From QHXM01 sp032160165 (GTDB lineage Bacteria; Acidobacteriota; Blastocatellia; Pyrinomonadales; Pyrinomonadaceae), in NCBI GenBank assembly GCA_032160165.1, contig JAVHWA010000031.1, positions 62,001 to 126,000 on the forward strand: a stretch of DNA of 64,000 nt, read 5' to 3'. The notes beneath the pieces are model-generated. The model was not told the DNA's origin and made no database searches. It was given only the letters and a program-made list of their open reading frames with translations. The first letter of the stretch is position 1. Each line of letters opens with the position of its first letter. Position numbers and translations under genes: made by a program. Shown in pieces: positions 1 through 9,342 of the stretch.

Positions 1-1596
1 ATCCTGCCGACACTGCAACCCTCTGATCTTTCGCTTGAGAATCTCACACCAATGCCCCGCTACCGCGAGTTGAACCGAGCCGTCAGCCAACTACGCGGAG
101 ATGCCTTCAACATTCATATCAAGGGCGTCGACGAACTGCAGATCAAGCATGACAACATGATGATGGAATCGTGCAATGCGAGTTTCCAGGTTCACCTGCA
201 GGTCGGGCCGGAGGAGTTCGTCCCGCTGTATAACCTCGCACAATTGATCACTGCTCCGGTTCTGGCTGCTGCGGTCAACTCCCCGCTGCTGTTTGGCCAT
301 CGTCTGTGGCAGGAGACGCGGGTCGCGCTGTTTCAACATTCAGCCGACTCACGTTCCAGTGCTCTTCAGATGCGCAGCCAGCCGACGCGGGTCGGATTCG
401 GCGACCACTGGCTTAAAGGCTCAGTGCTCGAGCTCTTTCGCGAGCAGATCGCGCGCTTTCGTACCATTATGATTTCGCAAGACGACGAGGACCCGTTCGA
501 CGTACTTGAACGCGGTGAAATCCCTGGCCTCTCAGCGCTTCGTCTACACAACGGTACGGTTTGGCCGTGGAATAGAGGTTGTTACGGAGTCACCGACGGC
601 CGAGCTCATCTACGCATTGAGAGCCGCGCACTTCCCAGTGGCCCGACCGCAACGGACGAGATGGCGAATGCGGCATTTTTCTTCGGCTTGATGTCAGCGC
701 TACCCGCGGAATACGGAGATATCACTGAGCAAATGCCATTTGATGACGCCAAGTCGAACTTTTTTGCCGCGGCGCGTCATGGTCTCAAGGCGCAGTTTAC
801 CTGGGTGGATGGGAAGAGCTATACGGCGGCGTCTCTGATTCTCGAACAGCTATTGCCGCTCGCACGAGCGGGCCTCGAAAGCTCACTTATCGACTCGGAA
901 GACATCGAGAATTATCTGGGAGTGATAGAAGAGCGCGTCTTGTCGGGTCAGACGGGATCGCAGTGGGCCCGCTGCTCGCTGGCGGGAATGAATGATCAGG
1001 GGACGCGTGACATACAACTCAGGACTCTCACGGCTTTCATGCTGGCTCGGCAGCGCTTCGATCAGCCCGTTCACAACTGGCCGCTGGCGCGGATGGATGA
1101 GATGGATGAGTGGCGGCGCAGTTACCAGACCGTGGGGCAGTTCATGTCTACGGATCTCTTCACCGTGCGGCCTGATGACCTGGTTGACCTGGCGGCTAAC
1201 GTCATGGATTGGCGGCACGTCCGGCATGTGCCGGTCGAAAATGACGATGGCCGGCTGGTGGGGATTGTCTCTCATCGCACGTTGCTGCGGCATCTGGTTC
1301 GCGGGACTTCCGCGGGCGCCGGACCCACCGCTGTCAGCAGCATCATGACAAGTAATCCGCTGACCGTTACACCGCAGACGCCATCTCTGGAGGCTATCAA
1401 TCTAATGCGTTCCAGGCAGGTCGGATGTCTTCCGGTGGTGGAATCTGATCGCCTGGTTGGAATAGTTACCGCTTACGACTTCCTGGTCGGCTCCGCCAAA
1501 TTATTTGAGAAATACCTTGGAGCTGAAGCCGACGTCGTCGCTCGGACAGACGTAGATTCACTGGCGCCCGCACTATCGAAAGCACGATCAGCATAG
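1..1596 (+). CDS. GCS2-like carboxylate-amine ligase with C-terminal CBS pair (5' truncated)
   Basis: The reading frame is open to base 1, so the start lies upstream of the window; 531 codons are visible. The first two thirds resemble the glutamate-cysteine ligase GCS2 family (ATP-dependent carboxylate-amine ligation): 'ESCNASFQVHLQV', 'NSPLLFGHRLWQETRVALF' and 'HLRIESRALPSGPT' fit its core. From about base 1126 two CBS modules follow, 'VGQFMSTDLFTVRPDD' to 'VGIVSHRTLL' and 'VSSIMTSNPLTVTPQT' to 'VGIVTAYDFL'. CBS pairs usually bind adenine nucleotides, so allosteric control by energy state is a reasonable inference. The real substrate is unknown; glutathione synthesis is not shown. The gene ends 68 bases before the Fe-S repair gene on the same strand. 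Confidence 0.8.
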   Translation: MLPTLQPSDLSLENLTPMPRYRELNRAVSQLRGDAFNIHIKGVDELQIKHDNMMMESCNASFQVHLQVGPEEFVPLYNLAQLITAPVLAAAVNSPLLFGHRLWQETRVALFQHSADSRSSALQMRSQPTRVGFGDHWLKGSVLELFREQIARFRTIMISQDDEDPFDVLERGEIPGLSALRLHNGTVWPWNRGCYGVTDGRAHLRIESRALPSGPTATDEMANAAFFFGLMSALPAEYGDITEQMPFDDAKSNFFAAARHGLKAQFTWVDGKSYTAASLILEQLLPLARAGLESSLIDSEDIENYLGVIEERVLSGQTGSQWARCSLAGMNDQGTRDIQLRTLTAFMLARQRFDQPVHNWPLARMDEMDEWRRSYQTVGQFMSTDLFTVRPDDLVDLAANVMDWRHVRHVPVENDDGRLVGIVSHRTLLRHLVRGTSAGAGPTAVSSIMTSNPLTVTPQTPSLEAINLMRSRQVGCLPVVESDRLVGIVTAYDFLVGSAKLFEKYLGAEADVVARTDVDSLAPALSKARSA

Positions 1597-1664
1597 CAGT
1601 CATTGAAGAGAGATGACGGTCAAATGGACTTGATATCGAAGAGCAGACGAAAGGGGCCGTATTA

Positions 1665-2396
1665 ATGATAGCTCGTACCACAAAAACAGTTCGCGACCTG
1701 GCAGTTGAATTACCCGGCGCGACGCGGGTTTTCGAGAAACTGAAAATCGATTACTGCTGTGGCGGCGAAAGAACTCTTGAAGTCGCATGCGAAATCGCCG
1801 GCGTTGAGACCAAGGATGTCTGGCAACTACTGGAAGCGGAACAAACTCAAATGCCAAGCGAGCAGACAACGAACTTTCAGGGCGCTTTGCTGACTGAGTT
1901 GATCCAGCACATTCTTGATAAGCATCACGTCTTCACCAGGGCAGAAATGGTCCGGCTCGACGCGCTTATCGAGAAAGTGTGCTCCGTGCACGGGCAGAAC
2001 CATCGAGAGTTGTTGCGCGTAAAATCTCTCTTCAAGTTCCTATCCGAGGATCTGGAGCCACATATGGCGAAAGAAGAGAGCGTGCTCTTCCCTTACATCA
2101 TCAAACTGGAAGAAGCTGCGCTTCAGAAAGAGACGTCGCCTGCCCCACCGTTCGGCACGGTAAAGAATCCGGTCCGCATAATGATGCTGGAACACGAGAC
2201 GGTGGGATCGCTACTGCGCGACTTGCGCGACGCAAGCGCAGAGTATTCTGTGCCCGCTGACGGCTGCATCAGCTATCAAACCTTGTACCAGGCGCTCGGG
2301 GAATTCGAAGGTGACCTTCATCAACACATTCACCTTGAGAACAACATTCTGTTTCCGCGTGCGATTGCGATGGAGAACGCGACTTATTCCAGTTAA
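1665..2396 (+). CDS. ric: RIC-family iron-sulfur cluster repair di-iron protein
   Basis: 243 residues with the two-part RIC (YtfE/ScdA) architecture. The N-terminal ScdA_N domain (residues about 5-60) carries the paired cysteines in 'DYCCGG'. A hemerythrin-like four-helix domain (about 75-235) carries spaced His/Glu ligands in 'HILDKHHVFTRAEM', 'EPHMAKEESVLFPYI', 'MLEHETVGSLLRDL' and 'DLHQHIHLENNILFPRA'. In the family this cytoplasmic di-iron protein restores Fe-S clusters damaged by nitric oxide or peroxide. The neighbours, a GCS2-like ligase and a flavin-fold protein, fit a redox-stress theme, but co-regulation is inferred only from orientation. Confidence 0.9.
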   Translation: MIARTTKTVRDLAVELPGATRVFEKLKIDYCCGGERTLEVACEIAGVETKDVWQLLEAEQTQMPSEQTTNFQGALLTELIQHILDKHHVFTRAEMVRLDALIEKVCSVHGQNHRELLRVKSLFKFLSEDLEPHMAKEESVLFPYIIKLEEAALQKETSPAPPFGTVKNPVRIMMLEHETVGSLLRDLRDASAEYSVPADGCISYQTLYQALGEFEGDLHQHIHLENNILFPRAIAMENATYSS

Positions 2397-2452
2397 CGCT
2401 TCCAGCCCGGTGATACGCGAGGGCCATGGATGACCTTTAACTGCATGACACG

Positions 2453-2890
2453 ATGCTAAAAGTCGAGATTATGACCGCGGATGAGATGAGGGTGCTATTG
2501 CTGCGCCTCGACTTCGGTCATCTGGGGTGCTCTCGCGACGGCCATCCGTACGTCGTGCCGATGCATTATGTATACGACGGCGAAGAACTGTATTTCCTCA
2601 CAACCGAAGGGACGAAGACAGAGTTCATTGCGGCCAATGACGAGGTCTGTTTCCAGGTTGAAGAGATCACCGATCCATCCAAGTGGCGGAGCGTGATGTT
2701 GGTCGGTTCGGCCCGCAGGATCAGGAAGCCCGATGACCTAGAGCGAGCGATGCAATTGTTCACGGCGCGCAATCCCACGCTGACACCCGCCCTTAACCGC
2801 ACGGATGTCGGCCCATGGCACCGTCAAAACAATTTGGCAATCTATCGGGTTAAACCCACCGCCATCTATGGCCGCAGGACGGGCGTGTAG
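2453..2890 (+). CDS. Pyridoxamine 5'-phosphate oxidase-fold (flavin-binding split barrel) protein
   Basis: 145 residues matching the small PNPOx/NimA-like split-barrel proteins: 'LLRLDFGHLGCSRDGHPYVVPMHYVYDG', cut here into a strand pair around 'GHLGCSRDGHPYVVPM', then 'ELYFLTTEGTKTEFI' and 'NDEVCFQVEEI'. Members bind FMN, F420 or heme and act as small reductases or nitroimidazole-resistance-like proteins; the cofactor cannot be read from sequence alone. An internal ATG at codon 7 (base 2471) is an alternative start. It lies 56 bases after the RIC gene and may share its transcript. Confidence 0.75.
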   Translation: MLKVEIMTADEMRVLLLRLDFGHLGCSRDGHPYVVPMHYVYDGEELYFLTTEGTKTEFIAANDEVCFQVEEITDPSKWRSVMLVGSARRIRKPDDLERAMQLFTARNPTLTPALNRTDVGPWHRQNNLAIYRVKPTAIYGRRTGV

Positions 2891-3120
2891 AGAATTCTTA
2901 AGCCGGGAACTACTCTCACTCATGGTGAACGACGCGGCCGCGCGGAGACCGTAGCGCCGGCGAGTCCAGCCAACCACATCACCGCATGAAACCAGTCGCT
3001 CGGTCTCGAGATTCAAAAACCTGAGTCAGGCGTGCGAGTGCTCAAGGCTCGCGAACCGCTCCTTGTCGATTTGCTCCCGCGGGTTACGCGAGCGGCGGGC
3101 AATAGTCTGGGGTGATCGGC

Positions 3121-6100
3121 CTAGTTCCCGAACCTGTTACGATATTCAGCGGAATTAAGAAAGCCGTTGATCATCGTTCGGTAGTCGCCGCCATTCGAGT
3201 TCATTGTCTTTATCCAGTCGAGATATGAAATGTCGGCGCTGCGGCGTAGATACCCAAAGTACTGCATGATCACAAACGCCTCGCTGTAGTACTTGTTATA
3301 AACTTCCGTACTTTCCACCAACGCTCGTAAAACCTGTCCTCTGCTCATTGCGCCACTAGTCAAGCCAGAGATCCACGCCTGCTTTCCCGGATGATTTGGC
3401 AAGCCCGTTTTTGCCAGCAATGCATTGACGTATGCGGTCGGGTCGGTCAATGAACCGTACTGCGATTGAAAGTCAGCCCGCGCCATGAACTCGTCGACGA
3501 AAGCTGTCTTGTTATCTTCCAGTTGCTGTGCCGAAAGGAATCCGCTGACTTTCGCCAGGTCGGGCATGAATCCTTCGTAGAGCGGGATCTTGCCCACCGC
3601 CGAGTAAAAGCGATAGATGAAATATCCTCGTGTCTGGAATTCCTCACTGCGGAAGAAACCGGAACTGACTTCGATGCGGTCGCAGGGAGGCGCGATGGTA
3701 ATGCCGCACTGATTCAGCACGTTCTGCCAGCCTGCCAGGCCCACAGTATCCGGTTCTCGACCCAGTAAATCGATGTAATGCTGGCGAACGAAAAAGGCGT
3801 CCTGATCTAACGGATTTCCCGGAGTGGTCGCGGCATCGTTGTCCGTGATCGTGATTGTGGCTGTCGTATTTGTGCCGAGAGGGGCGCCTGTCGGACTGCT
3901 CAGTGTGACAGTGAAGGTCTCGCTACCCTCGGTGAAGTTATCATCAACCAGTGGGATGAATATGGTCTTCGAGCTTTCACCGGCAGCAAAGCGAAGCGTC
4001 CCGATCGACGTCGCGTAGTCGCATCGCGATGAGGCGTTGCCGCTGACCAGGTTGCAGTTATTCAGACCGGACAAATCGCTGGTCACGTAGGAAACGGTGG
4101 CGGCGGTCGAAGTATTGCCGCTCCGATTCACCGGTAGACTCACTCTGCCATCACCTTCTCCCGCCGTATAGCTTGGCGCACTGAATTGCATCGAGCCCGT
4201 CGAGGTTATGGTATTGGTGAACGCAAGGTGGCCAACGCCGGTGGGAACGGAGAAGGACCCCTTAATTGCCAATGACTCATCCAGAAGCGTGACGGAGCTG
4301 AGGGTGGAGGCAGCGATTTTCCCATCGTTCGCGATTTCAATGTCAGTCAGGTTATCGGGCAAGTGTAGGGACTTGACCAACTTTCCAGCAGCATCAAAAT
4401 GATGAACATCGAAGCCTGTCGCGAAAAACTCTCCCGCGCTATTAACGGCGATCCTCTGCACGTTTATGGGGGAATTCTGGAGATCCGACAAGCTAACCGT
4501 TTTCACCAGCTGCATTCCTGCCGGATCGTAAACCTTTATTTGGCTCCCGGAAGTTCCTCCGACTATTCCATAGAGCAACCCATCTTGTCCCACAGTGAGA
4601 TGACAGAAGGAAAGATCACCCACAAATCGCTGCGAACTGTAGTCGTCCAGGTCGATGCGTATTATGCCTTGCGTCTGGGTCGGTTGGCCGGAATCGTTGA
4701 CCGTCTTATCGGTTACATAAACGTATTTGCCGAGCGTCGCGATGCCATCGAATAAATGATAACTTTGCCAGGGATTCCAGCCCGAATAAGTTTGATGTCG
4801 CCAGGCTTGATCGGTGAAGCTGAAACGGGTCATGTACGAGGTGGCATCGGACCCATTATAAATTTGGGCCTCACCATTTTTGTCTACCACCAGGTCACCA
4901 AGATAATACGCGAGGTTGCCGTTGTTTGCCGTCGGGTACGGCACGATGACCTCTTGCACCAGTGTGCCGCTTGGCGTGTATTCCGCGAGATATTTGCTGG
5001 AAACGGCGATGCCTGGTGTGAGGAGGATGTTCCCCGATGTAAAGGGTTTGAGCTTTTTGAGCGTGCCCGAAAAGTTGACCGTGTGATCTCCGGTGATGGT
5101 TATGTTGGCTGACGCAGGACTAAAAGAGTAGCCCCGCTCAGACGCGGCTACCGTATAACTGTTGCCTTTTAACAAGCGCGAGAAGACATAATTACCGCTG
5201 GCATCGCTCGTGATGGACGAGTTCTGTGCGCCGCTTAGAGTGATAAGGGTAGAGAACCTTGGATTGCCGTCGGCGTCTGTGACGCGTCCGCGTATGCTTC
5301 CATAACGATAAGTCGCGGTAAAGTTGACCGTCACATGATTACTTAAGTTATCAACGTTCTGTGCCGCCGGCGAGAACGTGTAGTCCGCGTGCGCTGGCGT
5401 CACCGTATAATTCACCCCCGCAGGTAATCCCGAAAATAAGTAGTTGCCCGTGCTATTCGTGGCGACCGTACTTTGGCCGCTCCCATTGCTTACGGTGATG
5501 CTGATGCCGGGCACCGGATTGCCGGTCGGGTCCAGCACTTGCCCTTTGATTGAATACACCAGAATGCCGCTAAAATTAGCGTTCTGATTTCCATCCAGAT
5601 TAGTGAACGTCTTTCTGAAAGGGACGAAAGCATAGTTGGTTTTAGAAGGCGTGACTGTGTAATTTCCTATGGCGCTTACGTCATTCAAAACATAGTTGCC
5701 GTTGACATCGGTTAGGGTCGCGGCGGACTGAGCGCCGCTCAGCGCGACGTTTACGCCTTCCAGAGGATTACCATTCCCGTCCTTGATCGAGCCGCTAATA
5801 CTGAAGCGGCGCGCCGTCGCGCTGAAATCAGCGATTTGATCCGCGTTGAGGTCAGAGAAACTGCGGCTTTGCGGATTGAATTCATAGTAAGGACTTATTG
5901 GAGTCACGCTGTAGCTGCCCTGCGGAGTCAAACTGCCAAATGAGTAATTGCCATTGGCATTCGTAAACTGCGTGCCTTCCGGCGAACCCACCAGCTTAAC
6001 TTGTGCCCCCGCGAGACCGTTGCCGTTGCTATCAGTAAGTCTTCCTTTGATGCGGTAGGCTGGAGCCGTGCTCGCCTCTCCGATTTTGGCGACAAATGAA

Positions 6101-8511
6101 CCGACGCCGAACTGATTGCCGCTCGGATCAGTCTGAAAAGCATCCTGGGTCAGAGGGAAGTTTGCAGAGAAGGTCAAACCCGTCACATAGAGCGAACCGG
6201 CATTATCGATCGCGATGGCTGTGCCAGAGTCCTGTCCGCCCCCGCCAAGAAACGTGGAGTAAAGTAGGGCGGTGCCGCCCGCGTTCAGTTTTGCGACGAA
6301 TGCATCCGTGCTACCGCCAGATGTCTTTTGGAAGCCGTCGTTGGTAGTAATAAGATTAGCCTCAGCAGCTCCGGTAACGTAGACTTCGCCCGAGGCATTC
6401 ACCACCAGTCCTCTGATGCTACTCCCCACCATGTATGTCGAATAGATCAGCGCCGAACCCGTTGGGTTGAGCTTCGTCACGACTGGGCCACCACCAAGCG
6501 CTCCGTTGGCAACGCTACCAATTGTCATAAAGGCGCCGGGCGTGGTTGGATAGTCGTGGAAATCTGTAAAGCCACCTACATACGCATTTCCCGCAGCATC
6601 GATAGCGATGTCGGCAAGTTCCTCAGTTCGGTTTCCTCCAAGAAATGTCGAGTAGATCAGTGCGTTACCCGCAGGATTAATCTTGGTCACGAACCCATTG
6701 AGAAATCCTTCGGCTGCGCCTCCGGGCGCGACCGTCTGAAAAGCTCCCGGCGTAACCGAGAAACTGGAAGTAAGGGATTGCCCAGCGACGTACGCGTTGC
6801 CGGAGGAATCCACTGCAATGCTGCTTCCTACACCGCTGCCAAGCAAGACGGAATAAGAGAGGGCCGTTCCGGTCGAATTGAGTTTGACTACGAAGGCGTC
6901 GGTGATGTTCGAGCTCCGAGAGCCGTACGTAACAGGAAAGTCGGGCGACTGGGTCTTTCCAGTGACGTACGCATCCCCGGCATTATCTATCCCGATTGCA
7001 AAAGCCTGGTCGCTACCGCGGCCGCCGAGTCTCGTTGAATAGATCAGCGCGTTGCCGGTTGGGTTGAGTTTTGCCACGAATGCATCTTCTGTCGAAGTAG
7101 CGCCGTTCCAATCAAAGGTGGTTCGATAAGCTCCTGGTGTGACGGGGAAGTCAACGGTTGATGTTGTTGTTCCAGTAAGGAAGACGTTACCGGCGCTGTC
7201 TACCACGATACCGCGAGCTTCCTCGTTACCATGCGTCGGCCCTACGAAGTTTTGGTCAGGGTCCTGGACGGCGCTCGTGCCGCCAAGATATGTGGAGTAG
7301 ATCGCCGCATTTCCCACTGAATTCAACTTTGTGACAAAGGCATCTGTTCTTGCTTGTCCGAAGGACCTGGTTTGAAACGCTCCTGAGGTGACAGGGAAAT
7401 TCGTCGAGTAGGTGGTTCCCGTTATATAGGCGTTACCTGCGGCGTCAGCCGTGATGTCATATGCGCTGTCGTTTAATGTGCCTCCAAGGTATGTCGAGTA
7501 GCTCAGCACCGGGTCGATGACCAGCGTTCGGTTTGGGTCGTAATCGTCAATATGGATGCCGATCTCACTTCTGTTTCGTATTAAATAATGCCCTGCAACG
7601 TCTTCGCGCTTGCCATCTTTATCCAATTGGTAGATCACAGGCCGACTCATCTGAACGTTGCCGCCTTTTGTTCTCAACGACAACTCGCCGGCGTCATTAA
7701 TTTTGACGTGTTGGGCACCTTCAAATCTGAGACTAATCACTGCAGGGTCTGCACCGGGTGCAACAACGAAATCGTACTCAAGCTGCCGCTGATTTCCGTA
7801 ATAGATGAGGTCAATGCCCTGATAGACTTCCGCATACCGGACCTTGGCATAAGTGGTGATATCGGTATGCCACTTATCACGCGACTTACCGGCGAAGTAA
7901 TTAACCTTCCCCGGCAACTCCTCAATACCCTTAACTTCGGGAGACGGATTGGCGCCCTTGAGTGTCATCCGCAGCACAGACGTCTGTTGACGTCCGGGTT
8001 CGCCCGGCTTCATTCGCCGATTCGAGCGAGCATCGTCATGAGGGTTGCCTATATAAGCCTTACTTAAATTAAGTACCGCTTCGGTAGGTGCGAGGAACAA
8101 CTCGTACCCCTGGCCGCGCGAATAAAACTTCACCTGAGAATCAACCTGACCTTCATTGCCGATAAAGCTCAAAGGAAGTTTGAGGTAAGCGTCTACGATG
8201 CGAGCTTGGTCCGAGCTGTTCGGAAAGGTTCGTTGGTTCAGAGCGGCTGAGGCGAGCTTAACGAAACTGCGCCCACGTGCCAGCCTCTTATCTAAATAGA
8301 GATCGAGGCAGGATACAAGACTCAGCAGAACGACTAAGAAAAACGGCGCTGCGCTGACTATTGATCGGTGATCTGCGCGAGGCAATCTAGTCGACGCCCG
8401 ACTCATCGAGGCAATAGGCAGGCTAGCGATGCGTGTCTGCTTTCCCGGTTGCCCAGGCAAACCTATGGTCACCGGCAAGGTCGGATCCGGCTTTCCAGAT
8501 GTGTGAGGCAT
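3121..8511 (-). CDS. Giant secreted SBBP-repeat / carboxypeptidase-regulatory / Calx-beta / DUF4214 protein
   Basis: 1796 residues. The start is placed at the ATG at 8511, which has GGAG six bases upstream; a TTG four codons earlier is also in frame. One membrane segment near residues 54-70 ('FFLVVLLSLVSCLDL') suggests export by an atypical long signal. Rough order: an N-terminal beta-rich domain ('QGIDLIYYGNQRQLEYDFVV', about 80-330); beta-propeller-like SBBP repeats with recurrent 'YSTYLGG...AIDAAGNAYVTG' and 'FPVTPGAFQT' (about 330-805); four carboxypeptidase-regulatory-like modules ('ISGSIKDGNGNPLEGVNVAL', about 815-1155); a second repeat region; a Calx-beta motif ('TITITDNDAATTPGNP', ending near 1558); and C-terminal DUF4214 ('FVRQHYIDLLGREPD', to the end). 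Likely a cell-surface adhesin or matrix protein; its ligand is unknown. It stands alone as a monocistron. Confidence 0.85.
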   Translation of the reverse strand: MPHTSGKPDPTLPVTIGLPGQPGKQTRIASLPIASMSRASTRLPRADHRSIVSAAPFFLVVLLSLVSCLDLYLDKRLARGRSFVKLASAALNQRTFPNSSDQARIVDAYLKLPLSFIGNEGQVDSQVKFYSRGQGYELFLAPTEAVLNLSKAYIGNPHDDARSNRRMKPGEPGRQQTSVLRMTLKGANPSPEVKGIEELPGKVNYFAGKSRDKWHTDITTYAKVRYAEVYQGIDLIYYGNQRQLEYDFVVAPGADPAVISLRFEGAQHVKINDAGELSLRTKGGNVQMSRPVIYQLDKDGKREDVAGHYLIRNRSEIGIHIDDYDPNRTLVIDPVLSYSTYLGGTLNDSAYDITADAAGNAYITGTTYSTNFPVTSGAFQTRSFGQARTDAFVTKLNSVGNAAIYSTYLGGTSAVQDPDQNFVGPTHGNEEARGIVVDSAGNVFLTGTTTSTVDFPVTPGAYRTTFDWNGATSTEDAFVAKLNPTGNALIYSTRLGGRGSDQAFAIGIDNAGDAYVTGKTQSPDFPVTYGSRSSNITDAFVVKLNSTGTALSYSVLLGSGVGSSIAVDSSGNAYVAGQSLTSSFSVTPGAFQTVAPGGAAEGFLNGFVTKINPAGNALIYSTFLGGNRTEELADIAIDAAGNAYVGGFTDFHDYPTTPGAFMTIGSVANGALGGGPVVTKLNPTGSALIYSTYMVGSSIRGLVVNASGEVYVTGAAEANLITTNDGFQKTSGGSTDAFVAKLNAGGTALLYSTFLGGGGQDSGTAIAIDNAGSLYVTGLTFSANFPLTQDAFQTDPSGNQFGVGSFVAKIGEASTAPAYRIKGRLTDSNGNGLAGAQVKLVGSPEGTQFTNANGNYSFGSLTPQGSYSVTPISPYYEFNPQSRSFSDLNADQIADFSATARRFSISGSIKDGNGNPLEGVNVALSGAQSAATLTDVNGNYVLNDVSAIGNYTVTPSKTNYAFVPFRKTFTNLDGNQNANFSGILVYSIKGQVLDPTGNPVPGISITVSNGSGQSTVATNSTGNYLFSGLPAGVNYTVTPAHADYTFSPAAQNVDNLSNHVTVNFTATYRYGSIRGRVTDADGNPRFSTLITLSGAQNSSITSDASGNYVFSRLLKGNSYTVAASERGYSFSPASANITITGDHTVNFSGTLKKLKPFTSGNILLTPGIAVSSKYLAEYTPSGTLVQEVIVPYPTANNGNLAYYLGDLVVDKNGEAQIYNGSDATSYMTRFSFTDQAWRHQTYSGWNPWQSYHLFDGIATLGKYVYVTDKTVNDSGQPTQTQGIIRIDLDDYSSQRFVGDLSFCHLTVGQDGLLYGIVGGTSGSQIKVYDPAGMQLVKTVSLSDLQNSPINVQRIAVNSAGEFFATGFDVHHFDAAGKLVKSLHLPDNLTDIEIANDGKIAASTLSSVTLLDESLAIKGSFSVPTGVGHLAFTNTITSTGSMQFSAPSYTAGEGDGRVSLPVNRSGNTSTAATVSYVTSDLSGLNNCNLVSGNASSRCDYATSIGTLRFAAGESSKTIFIPLVDDNFTEGSETFTVTLSSPTGAPLGTNTTATITITDNDAATTPGNPLDQDAFFVRQHYIDLLGREPDTVGLAGWQNVLNQCGITIAPPCDRIEVSSGFFRSEEFQTRGYFIYRFYSAVGKIPLYEGFMPDLAKVSGFLSAQQLEDNKTAFVDEFMARADFQSQYGSLTDPTAYVNALLAKTGLPNHPGKQAWISGLTSGAMSRGQVLRALVESTEVYNKYYSEAFVIMQYFGYLRRSADISYLDWIKTMNSNGGDYRTMINGFLNSAEYRNRFGN

Positions 8512-8523
8512 TACTTTCTCCAA

Positions 8524-9342
8524 AACCCTAAAACGTGAGGATACACGTGTCCGTCAGTCAAGACAATGATTTCCGAAAGAGAACGGAAGAGGCATCAGTT
8601 TACAAGTCAATCGGAAGCGGCAGGCACCGATACGCGACACTGCCGAACCTGTTTAGCGCATACCGTTGGCGCGTGAGGAGAAGTTCACCAAACTCAATTT
8701 CAGTTGGAGATTTCTCAGGGTTTTTATCCTCGGCCGGGACAGCTGGAGGAGCTGTGCTTCGTGGGTAACCGTATCAGATTAGGATTGGTGAAGATGGTTG
8801 CCCCGGATATCAGCTAGGGACGGCGGCCCGTCGCCTCGGCCCACACGCGGCGGTATCAATTTTCGGGCCGATGAGCGCGTTTGATGAAGCACAAGTCTCG
8901 AGAGCTTATTCCGAAGTCACATCTTATCGTGATATGCCAACAGGGGAGGCCAGCGGTCAACGACGCCAGCCACTTCCAAGCCTCTGGACAGCTAGAGAGT
9001 CGTTCAAGGAAGCTATTCGGCTTGAAAGCTTGAGCAGGTTGAAGACGCTTTTCCCAAATGGGGTTCCCCAAGAGGCGACCGGCAAAATCAAGATCACTGT
9101 CTGGGTAAAGCCACCTGATTGGGGTGTGTTAATCGAGTGGTAGCGATCGACTAGAAAGCAGAAAAGGGTTACGGGAAACATTTTCCTATCCATGACCTTC
9201 TACTGCTCTCCTTCAGCCGTAACGCACCAACCGCTAAGGCGGGCATCCTCACTCTGTGTGTGCCCGCATTCAGGCTGAAAGCGGCGCGCCGGTAATGGCA
9301 ATTTAAGTTTCCAGGCTTGAGTAGCTTATCATTGCCGCCGGT
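8524..9342. other. 819-base stretch with no convincing gene
   Basis: Between the divergently placed giant gene and the nucleotidyltransferase-like gene. A 90-codon plus-strand frame at 8871-9143 (ending 'KIKITVWVKPPDWGVLIEW') has no ribosome-binding site and no recognisable family, so I do not call it. The only clear structure is a nested hairpin at 9212-9279, listed separately. A palindrome around ACGTGAGGATACACGT near 8536 sits just upstream of the giant gene and could be an operator, with low confidence. Confidence 0.5.
9212..9279. other. Nested hairpin, possible structured RNA or terminator
   Basis: Outer arms TTCAGCC (9212-9218) and GGCTGAA (9273-9279) enclose inner arms GCGGGCA (9239-9245) and TGCCCGC (9261-9267). 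No T-tract follows, so a simple intrinsic terminator is not supported. It ends about 63 bases before the next gene. Confidence 0.35.

Noticed and set aside
6328..7038. A 236-codon frame antisense to the giant surface protein
   Set aside because: Lies opposite SBBP repeats; its sequence is repetitive only because the opposite strand is.
8871..9143. A 90-codon frame ending VKPPDWGVLIEW
   Set aside because: No ribosome-binding site, no family, and a competing open frame on the other strand; kept only as a remark.
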